Source: an uncultured Eubacteriales bacterium
Lineage (GTDB): Bacteria > Bacillota_A > Clostridia > Oscillospirales > Oscillospiraceae
DNA length: 5,454 nt
Assembly (NCBI GenBank): GCA_900556015.1
Contig: USNH01000081.1
Coordinates: forward strand, 1 to 5,454
Direction: 5' to 3'
The notes under the pieces are model-generated. The model worked only from the letters and a program-made list of their open reading frames with translations, did no database searches and was not told the origin of the DNA. Position 1 is the stretch's first letter; every line of letters begins with the position of its first letter. Shown one piece after another: positions 1 through 3,939 of the stretch. The position numbers and the translations under genes were made by a program.

Positions 1-24
1 CCGCATTTCCCCGAACAATATACA

Positions 25-63
25 CAACGCCCGCCTCGGTATCTTTTTCCGAAGCGGGCGTTG
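25..63. terminator. Strong inverted repeat, probable terminator downstream of the secreted-protein gene
   Basis: A perfect 10-bp stem pairs CAACGCCCGC (25-34) with GCGGGCGTTG (54-63). After a one-base mismatch it extends by TCGG/CCGA (36-39 with 49-52) around a T-rich 9-base loop. It begins 22 bases past the stop codon of the minus-strand gene at 86-1090, where a terminator is expected. The T-rich tract is better on the plus-strand side (64-80) than on the minus side, so it may also, or mainly, stop transcription arriving from the left on the plus strand. The remaining bases of 1-85 show no gene. Confidence 0.6.
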
Positions 64-85
64 GTCTTATTGTTTTGTTCTATCT

Positions 86-1090
86 TCAGTTGCCGATACT
101 CAAGGTGGTATAATAGCGTGAGGTGCCGTTAAAAGCCATATCGTTGAAGAACGACAGTGTAATGTAGCCGTTGTTATATCCCCACCAAGTGGCGGTCACT
201 CCGCCATAAGTATCCTGAACACTTACCGGATACCCATACTGACGTACAAGTTGGCTGTATAATGCATTGTAGCGACTTATGTCGTACCCGGGCGAAGAGT
301 ATACAAACTCGCTGCCTTGCAAGCCTCCTCCGGTGCCGTAGTACAGCGTTGCAGACGGCCAAGTATAGTTGTACACAGGCACATTGGAGAGATATACTTG
401 ATTGTTTCCGTATCCCATGATGCTGTATCCGCTGTTGAACAGGTAATCAAGCGACAGATTCAGTGCCGTGCCCAAAGTTACACCAAGGATACTGCTGAAT
501 GTGGGACATCCGTAGTAAGGACGCCATGACGGCGGAGGTGTGGGCCGACGCCAAGGTCGGTTGTACGGCATATAGGGACGATATGGAGGCGTATTGTGGT
601 AGCAATAGCGGTCGTGGCGTGGCGGTGGCGGAGGCGGAGGTGTGGGCCGAGTGTAGTTTCCGCCGGGACGGTAACCGCCGGGACGATGGCCGCTATGGTG
701 ATGGCCGCTATGGTGATGGCCACCCGGACGATGGCTCTGCGGCGGCGGTGTATTGCCGCCGGGACGATAGCCCTTATCAGGTCGGTTGCTATTGCCGCCG
801 CCGGGACGGTAGCCTTTATCGGGTCGGTTGCTGTTGCCGCCGCCGGGACGATAGCCTTTATCGGGTCGGTTGCTGTTGCCGCCGCCGGGACGGTAGCTAT
901 CGTTTGAACGTGAACTGTTGCCGGGACGGCTGCCTGTCGAGCTTCCACCCATATTGCCGGGACGGTTTTGTGGTGCGGATGTCGTCGGAGGACGTGTATT
1001 GCTGTTGTTGCGGCCGCGGCTTTGGCCGGTCGAGCACACAAGAGTCGTGGATAGTAATACGACCGATACGAGTGTTATTAAGCGTTTCAT
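86..1090 (-). CDS. Secreted Gly/Pro/Tyr-rich repeat protein with conserved-looking C-terminal domain, function unknown
   Basis: This is a complete 334-residue gene. Residues 1-23 look like a signal peptide: Lys-Arg at positions 2-3, then a hydrophobic run to about residue 19. Cys19 is preceded by Leu-Val, a poor lipobox, so ordinary signal peptidase cleavage is more likely than lipidation. Residues 25-65 are low complexity (Asn, Ser, Arg, Pro). Residues 66-107 are three copies of a 14-residue unit, YRPGGGNSNRPDKG. Residues 125-135 are His-rich, and residues 151-157 are seven prolines. From about 194 to 334 the sequence looks folded, rich in Tyr, Gly and aromatics, with alternating patterns that suggest beta strands. 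I recall similar unnamed C-terminal domains in Bacteroidales hypothetical proteins but cannot name a family. The ATG at 1088-1090 is chosen because the signal peptide begins there. No Shine-Dalgarno precedes it, as is common in Bacteroidota. An exported, cell-surface or periplasmic location is inferred; the biochemical role is not known. Confidence 0.85.
   Translation of the reverse strand: MKRLITLVSVVLLSTTLVCSTGQSRGRNNSNTRPPTTSAPQNRPGNMGGSSTGSRPGNSSRSNDSYRPGGGNSNRPDKGYRPGGGNSNRPDKGYRPGGGNSNRPDKGYRPGGNTPPPQSHRPGGHHHSGHHHSGHRPGGYRPGGNYTRPTPPPPPPPRHDRYCYHNTPPYRPYMPYNRPWRRPTPPPSWRPYYGCPTFSSILGVTLGTALNLSLDYLFNSGYSIMGYGNNQVYLSNVPVYNYTWPSATLYYGTGGGLQGSEFVYSSPGYDISRYNALYSQLVRQYGYPVSVQDTYGGVTATWWGYNNGYITLSFFNDMAFNGTSRYYTTLSIGN
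686..718 (-). repeat. His-rich segment encoded by 15-bp tandem repeats
   Basis: Residues 125-135 of the secreted protein read HHHSGHHHSGH, encoded by a 15-bp unit that reads GATGGCCGCTATGGT on the plus strand and is repeated about twice. Clusters of this kind can bind divalent metals, but nothing else here shows that this is its role. Confidence 0.7.
751..905 (-). repeat. 42-bp in-frame tandem repeat array inside the secreted-protein gene
   Basis: Units starting at 780, 822 and 864 are near-identical 42-bp copies. They differ at a few single positions, for example CTATTG versus CTGTTG and GACGGT versus GACGAT. A partial, more diverged copy covers about 751-779, and the third copy degenerates after about 897. 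Because 42 is a multiple of three, each unit encodes the same 14 residues and copy number can change without a frameshift. The array also opens long spurious reading frames on the plus strand. Confidence 0.9.
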
Positions 1091-1160
1091 CCGTGTAAAG
1101 TTTTTATTGGTGGTTTAGTATTTTGATAGGTTAAGGCGCAAAAAGTTTAACTGTACAAAT
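1091..1160 (-). promoter_or_regulatory. Presumed promoter and leader region of the secreted-protein gene
   Basis: This AT-rich stretch lies between the start codon of the secreted-protein gene and the asnS terminator, so an independent promoter for that gene should be here. I could not find a convincing Bacteroidota TTTG / TAnnTTTG pair with proper spacing. The assignment rests on position and base composition only. Confidence 0.35.
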
Positions 1161-1222
1161 AAAAAAAGCCGGGAAACCATCCATTGGACAAGTACATCCT
1201 CGGTAGATTTCTCGGCTTTTTT
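1161..1222. terminator. Intrinsic terminator downstream of asnS, symmetrical
   Basis: GCCGGGAAA (1168-1176) pairs with TTTCTCGGC (1208-1216), with one G-T pair. The stem is extended by a run of A at 1161-1167 and a run of T at 1217-1222, and encloses a loop of about 31 bases. On the minus strand the A run becomes the U tract, placing this 15 bases past the asnS stop codon. The symmetry means it could also act on the plus strand. Confidence 0.8.
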
Positions 1223-1237
1223 ATGCTCGGGACGGCG

Positions 1238-1918
1238 TCAGAAATTGGCGTTGCCCGGGTAGCGTGGGAAGGCGATGACATCGCGGATGTTGGCCATACC
1301 GGTGACAAACAGCACAAGGCGTTCGAAGCCGAGACCAAAGCCGGAGTGTGGCACGGTGCCGAATTTGCGTGTATCCAAGTACCACCACATGTCTTTCATG
1401 GGGATGCCCAATTCGTTGATACGTGTAAGCAGTTTCTCGTAATCGGCTTCGCGTTCGCTGCCGCCGATAATCTCGCCTATCTTGGGGAACAGTACGTCCA
1501 TGGCACGCACAGTGCGGCCGTCTTCGTTCTGCTTCATATAGAAAGCCTTGATTTCTTTGGGATAATCGGTGAGTATCACCGGACGCTTGAAGTGCTGCTC
1601 GACAAGGTATCGTTCGTGCTCGCTCTGGAGATCGGCGCCCCAATATACGGGGAATTCGAATTTATGTCCGCTTTCTTCAAGAATCTTGACGCCTTCGGTG
1701 TATGTCAGACGCACAAATTTGTTGTTGACTACGAAGCGGAGACGCTCTACCAATTCGGGGTCGTACATCTGGGACAGGAATTCGATGTCGTCCTTGGCCT
1801 TTTCGAGTGCAAAGGATATGCAGTATTTGATAAATTCCTCGGCCAAGTCCATATTGTCCTCGATTTCATAGAATGCCATCTCGGGTTCTATCATCCAAAA
1901 TTCGGAAAGGTGGCGGGG
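1238..1918 (-). CDS. asnS: Asparaginyl-tRNA synthetase, C-terminal 226 residues only (5' end lost at the junction)
   Basis: AsnRS is a class IIb aminoacyl-tRNA synthetase that uses ATP to charge tRNA-Asn with asparagine in the cytoplasm. The readable part starts inside motif 2, [13 protein letters not shown] (fragment residues 1-13). It continues through the active-site region [10 protein letters not shown] (148-157) to motif 3, GFGLGFER (193-200), and ends with the usual PGNANF-type C-terminus at a proper stop codon (1238-1240). Family members are about 460 residues, so roughly the first half is missing: the anticodon-binding OB fold, motif 1 and the FRAEN part of motif 2. Upstream of the Pro codon (1916-1918) homology stops abruptly and the frame runs antisense into pyrG. 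The fragment shows no internal damage, which fits a misjoined sequence better than a decaying pseudogene. In its source genome the gene is probably intact. It has its own terminator. Confidence 0.93.
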   Translation of the reverse strand, partial: PRHLSEFWMIEPEMAFYEIEDNMDLAEEFIKYCISFALEKAKDDIEFLSQMYDPELVERLRFVVNNKFVRLTYTEGVKILEESGHKFEFPVYWGADLQSEHERYLVEQHFKRPVILTDYPKEIKAFYMKQNEDGRTVRAMDVLFPKIGEIIGGSEREADYEKLLTRINELGIPMKDMWWYLDTRKFGTVPHSGFGLGFERLVLFVTGMANIRDVIAFPRYPGNANF

Positions 1919-1921
1919 ATG
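1903..1921. other. Junction between two unrelated sequences (probable assembly chimera)
   Basis: Left of this point the minus strand codes continuously for AsnRS up to the Pro codon at 1916-1918. Right of it the plus strand codes for CTP synthase from the ATG at 1919-1921. GC content and codon choice rise visibly across the boundary. Bases 1904-1918 satisfy both sides: read on the minus strand they are the conserved Pro-Arg-His-Leu-Ser codons of AsnRS, and read on the plus strand they hold AAAGGTGG five bases before the pyrG start. The exact breakpoint therefore cannot be placed inside this stretch. No insertion sequence, integrase, att site or target duplication is present. Confidence 0.8.
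1906..1913 (+). promoter_or_regulatory. Shine-Dalgarno-like site for pyrG
   Basis: AAAGGTGG matches AAAGGAGG in 7 of 8 positions and lies 5 bases before the ATG at 1919, which supports that start. It is also fully explained as antisense of the conserved AsnRS His-Leu-Ser codons. It is either the true pyrG site shared by chance with the other sequence, or a coincidence. Confidence 0.5.
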
Positions 1922-3514
1922 AAGTACATTTTTGTAACAGGCGGCGTGGTGTCCGGGCTGGGCAAGGGCATCTGCGCGGCGTCGCTGGGGCGGCTTCTGA
2001 AGCAGTGCGGCCTGCGGGTACGCAATCAGAAATTTGACCCCTATCTGAACGTTGATCCGGGGACGATGAGCCCCTATCAGCACGGCGAGGTGTTCGTCAC
2101 CGACGACGGCGCAGAGACGGACCTGGACCTGGGGCACTACGAGCGGTTCGTGGACGAGGCGCTGACCGGCGACAGCTCCGTGTCCTCCGGCAAGATCTTC
2201 TGGTCGGTGCTGAACCGGGAACGGCAGGGCGGTTATTTAGGCGGCACGGTGCAGATCATCCCCCACATCACCGACGAGATCAAGCGGCGGCTGTACGCCA
2301 TGGACGACGGCTGCACCGACGTGGTCATCGCGGAGATCGGCGGCACGGTGGGCGACATCGAGAGCCAGCCCTATTTGGAGGCCATCCGTCAGGTGGCAGC
2401 GGAGCAGGGGCGGGAGAACGTGCTGTTCATCCACGTGCCGCTGATCGTGGCCATCCCCGGCAGCGGCGAGCTGAAGAGCAAGCCCACCCAGCACTCCGTG
2501 AAGGAGCTGCTGAGCGTGGGCATCCAGCCGGATGTGCTGGTGTGCCGCACCGACAGCCCGCTGCCCCAGGACGTGCGGGACAAGATCGCCCTGTTCTGTA
2601 ACGTGGAGAAGGACTGCGTCATCCCCAACCTCACCGCCTCCACGCTGTACGAAGTGCCGCTGCTGCTGGAGCGGGAGGGACTGTGCCGCGTGGTGTGCCG
2701 CAAGCTGGGCCTGGGCGGCGGCCAGCCGGACATGGCCCACTGGCGGGAGATGGTGGAGCGCATCCATCAGGCCGCACAGCGCCATGTGACCATCGCCCTG
2801 GTGGGCAAGTACACCGAGCTGCACGACGCCTATCTCAGCGTGGTGGAGGCGCTGTTCCACGCGGGCACGGCCTGCGGCGCGCAGGTGGACATCCGCTGGG
2901 TGGACAGCAGCGAGCTGACGGCGGACAACACGGCGGAGAAGCTGGCGGGCTGCGCCGGTATCTTAGTCCCCGGCGGTTTCGGCGACCGGGGCATCGAGGG
3001 CATGATCCTGGCGTCGCAGTACGCCCGGGAGCAGGGCGTGCCGTATTTCGGCATCTGCCTGGGTATGCAGATCGCCGTCATCGAGTTTGCCCGCCACGGC
3101 GCGGGCTGGGCCGACGCCCACAGCGCCGAGTTCTCCGACACCACCGCCCATCCCGTCATCGACCTGATGCCGGATCAGGTGGGCGTTACCGCCAAGGGCG
3201 GCACGATGCGGCTGGGTAAATATCCCTGCGCCCTGGCGGAGGGCAGCCGCGCCCGGAGTGCCTACGGCGAACCGCTGGTTTGGGAGCGTCACCGCCACCG
3301 CTACGAGTGCAATAACGACTTCCGCCCGGCGCTGGAGGCGGCGGGTCTGCGGGTGGCCGGCACGTCCCCGGACGGGCGGCTGGTGGAGGTGGTGGAGCTG
3401 CCGGAGCACCCCTGGTACGTGGGCTGCCAGTTCCACCCGGAGTTCAAGAGCCGCCCCGACCGGCCTCACCCGCTGTTCACCGGCTTCGTGGCCGCCGCGC
3501 TGGAGAAGAAATAA
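1919..3514 (+). CDS. pyrG: CTP synthase (glutamine-hydrolysing), full length
   Basis: CTP synthase makes CTP from UTP, ATP and glutamine, the last step of de novo pyrimidine nucleotide synthesis in the cytoplasm. The 531-residue product is close to the usual 530-550. The N-terminal amidoligase domain (about 1-266) has the P-loop [10 protein letters not shown] (8-17), [23 protein letters not shown] after it, GTVGDIES (142-149, with the DIE nucleotide-binding triad at 146-148) and KSKPTQ (186-191). The C-terminal class I glutamine amidotransferase domain has GGFGDRG (from 352), GICLGMQ with nucleophile Cys380, and FHPEF with His506 and Glu508, so the catalytic triad is complete. The start at 1919 gives the canonical [10 protein letters not shown]-terminus. 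The frame stays open upstream to 1184, but that part is antisense asnS and not CTP synthase. Unusual: residues 173-179 read VPLIVAI where most members have a T-L-V-P-Y core. The native promoter and any leader attenuator are missing because of the junction. rnj is convergent downstream. Confidence 0.97.
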   Translation: MKYIFVTGGVVSGLGKGICAASLGRLLKQCGLRVRNQKFDPYLNVDPGTMSPYQHGEVFVTDDGAETDLDLGHYERFVDEALTGDSSVSSGKIFWSVLNRERQGGYLGGTVQIIPHITDEIKRRLYAMDDGCTDVVIAEIGGTVGDIESQPYLEAIRQVAAEQGRENVLFIHVPLIVAIPGSGELKSKPTQHSVKELLSVGIQPDVLVCRTDSPLPQDVRDKIALFCNVEKDCVIPNLTASTLYEVPLLLEREGLCRVVCRKLGLGGGQPDMAHWREMVERIHQAAQRHVTIALVGKYTELHDAYLSVVEALFHAGTACGAQVDIRWVDSSELTADNTAEKLAGCAGILVPGGFGDRGIEGMILASQYAREQGVPYFGICLGMQIAVIEFARHGAGWADAHSAEFSDTTAHPVIDLMPDQVGVTAKGGTMRLGKYPCALAEGSRARSAYGEPLVWERHRHRYECNNDFRPALEAAGLRVAGTSPDGRLVEVVELPEHPWYVGCQFHPEFKSRPDRPHPLFTGFVAAALEKK

Positions 3515-3598
3515 GCAGGGGAGATCCCACCCCTACGCACGGCCTATCGAGGGAGTATGTGTTAAACGTTTCGGGCGGATGTGGGCATCCGCCCCTAC
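3515..3598. repeat. Short GTAGGGG/CCCCTAC palindromic repeats after pyrG (two copies)
   Basis: The copy at 3573-3598 has a perfect 9-bp stem, GGGCGGATG (3573-3581) with CATCCGCCC (3586-3594), loop TGGG, and ends in CCCCTAC (3592-3598). Immediately after the pyrG stop, 3517-3534 forms a weaker AGGGG/CCCCT palindrome, also ending in CCCCTAC (3530-3536). They belong to the same short family as the elements at 3623-3648 and 3722-3747. The first copy might help define the pyrG transcript end, but it has no U tract. Confidence 0.7.
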
Positions 3599-3622
3599 AC
3601 ACGGGTTTCCGGTGGTCTTTTC

Positions 3623-3648
3623 GTAGGGGGCGATGCCCTCATCGCCCC
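3623..3648. repeat. Third GTAGGGG palindrome, opposite orientation
   Basis: The element starts GTAGGGG (3623-3629) and forms a perfect 9-bp stem, GGGGCGATG (3627-3635) with CATCGCCCC (3640-3648), around loop CCCT. The GTAGGGG end is on the left, so it is inverted relative to the copies at 3573-3598 and 3722-3747. The loop CCCT is nearly the complement of the TGGG loop in that copy, as expected for an inverted copy of one family. Confidence 0.75.
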
Positions 3649-3649
3649 G

Positions 3650-3667
3650 CCGCGCCCGCAGGCGCGG
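3650..3667. repeat. GC-rich 7-bp hairpin
   Basis: CCGCGCC (3650-3656) pairs with GGCGCGG (3661-3667) around the loop CGCA, directly abutting the preceding palindrome. It has no U tract. It may be part of a larger composite repeat with the elements on both sides. Confidence 0.55.
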
Positions 3668-3672
3668 AATCC

Positions 3673-3720
3673 CCCACCTCCCTCTGCGTGGGAGGTGGCG
3701 CGAAGCGCCGGAGGGAGAGA
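3673..3720. repeat. Composite double-hairpin repeat, copy 1
   Basis: The first hairpin is CCACCTCCC (3674-3682) with GGGAGGTGG (3690-3698). The second is GGCGC (3697-3701) with GCGCC (3705-3709) around GAA. A third strand, GGAGGGAG (3710-3717), could compete for the CCTCCC arm. The order (CCTCCC hairpin, GGTGGC, small hairpin with a GCGAAGCG-like loop, GGAGGGAG) matches the element at 3841-3890, so both belong to one repeat family. I recall repeats of this style between genes of gut Clostridia. Confidence 0.7.
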
Positions 3721-3721
3721 C

Positions 3722-3747
3722 GGGCGGACAGAGTCGTCCGCCCCTAC
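3722..3747. repeat. Fourth CCCCTAC palindrome
   Basis: GGGCGGAC (3722-3729) pairs perfectly with GTCCGCCC (3736-3743) around a 6-base loop. The element ends in CCCCTAC (3741-3747), the same orientation as the copy at 3573-3598. It abuts the composite repeat to its left with almost no gap. Confidence 0.7.
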
Positions 3748-3781
3748 AATCGTCTACCGCACCTGCGCCTTGCTTTTGCCC

Positions 3782-3824
3782 TGTCATTCCGAGCCAGTGA
3801 CCGATGTCACTGGCGTGGGAATCC
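3782..3824. repeat. TGTCATTCC...GGAATCC imperfect palindrome (MITE/REP-like)
   Basis: A perfect inner 9-bp stem, GCCAGTGAC (3793-3801) with GTCACTGGC (3806-3814) around CGAT, is flanked by an outer ATTCC (3786-3790) and GGAAT (3818-3822), with unpaired bases between. Short palindromes with TGTCATT-CGAG and GTGG-AATCC ends are widespread intergenic repeats in many bacteria. Here it is non-coding and has no U tract. Mobility is inferred only from that resemblance. Confidence 0.7.
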
Positions 3825-3840
3825 GTAACCCCCGTCCCTT

Positions 3841-3890
3841 GCCTCTCCCTTTGGGAGAGGTGGCCGAGCGCAGCGAGGACGGAGAGGGCA
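3841..3890. repeat. Composite double-hairpin repeat, copy 2
   Basis: CCTCTCCC (3842-3849) pairs with GGGAGAGG (3853-3860) around a short loop. It is followed by TGGC, an imperfect small hairpin containing GCGCAGCG, and GGAGAGGG (3881-3888), which could pair with the same CCTCTCC arm. It shares architecture and much sequence with the element at 3673-3720. It ends four bases before the terminator A run, so it may extend structure formation there. Confidence 0.7.
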
Positions 3891-3893
3891 AAC

Positions 3894-3924
3894 AAAAAAG
3901 AACCGCCTTCCGGCGGTTCTTTTT
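3894..3924. terminator. Bidirectional intrinsic terminator between pyrG and rnj
   Basis: GAACCGCC (3900-3907) pairs perfectly with GGCGGTTC (3912-3919) around TTCC. It is flanked by AAAAAA (3894-3899) and TTTTT (3920-3924), so a U tract follows the stem on either strand. On the minus strand it begins 15 bases past the rnj stop and is its obvious terminator. On the plus strand it is the first good terminator after pyrG, about 380 bases past that stop. Confidence 0.9.
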
Positions 3925-3939
3925 CACTATCCAAACGCT

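Noticed and set aside
478..1098. Long overlapping open frames within the secreted-protein gene, including plus-strand frames at 499-1098 and 596-907 and an alternative minus frame at 478-1041
   Set aside because: They arise because the 42-bp and other in-frame repeats lack stops in several frames. Their translations are Cys/Arg or Ala-rich repeats without a signal, start context or recognisable domain, while the minus-strand frame at 86-1090 has a signal peptide and a folded domain.
1184..1918. Possible extra N-terminal domain fused to CTP synthase
   Set aside because: This stretch is antisense to recognisable AsnRS and its terminator. CTP synthase has its canonical N-terminus at 1919.
1903..1921. 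Natural horizontal transfer or mobile element insertion at the junction
   Set aside because: There is no transposase, integrase, terminal inverted repeat or target duplication. The break falls in two essential-type genes from apparently different phyla, so an assembly chimera is more likely, though read data would be needed to settle it.
1919..1960. CTP-sensing leader attenuator of pyrG, as known in some Firmicutes
   Set aside because: The native upstream region is not in the window, because asnS sequence starts immediately before the start codon.
1919..2137. Upstream extension of the AsnRS frame on the minus strand
   Set aside because: The translation here has no AsnRS features (no FRAEN part of motif 2) and is antisense to the highly conserved N-terminus of CTP synthase.
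2237..3626. Long frames on both strands over pyrG, such as 2237-2860 and 2963-3469 on the minus strand and 2683-3219 on the plus strand
   Set aside because: High GC content makes shadow frames long. The pyrG frame explains the region fully, with all catalytic motifs.
3515..3924. CRISPR array or tRNA cluster in the spacer
   Set aside because: The hairpins are unequal in length, in mixed orientation and directly abutting, with no regular spacers. No cloverleaf or conserved T-arm sequence was found.
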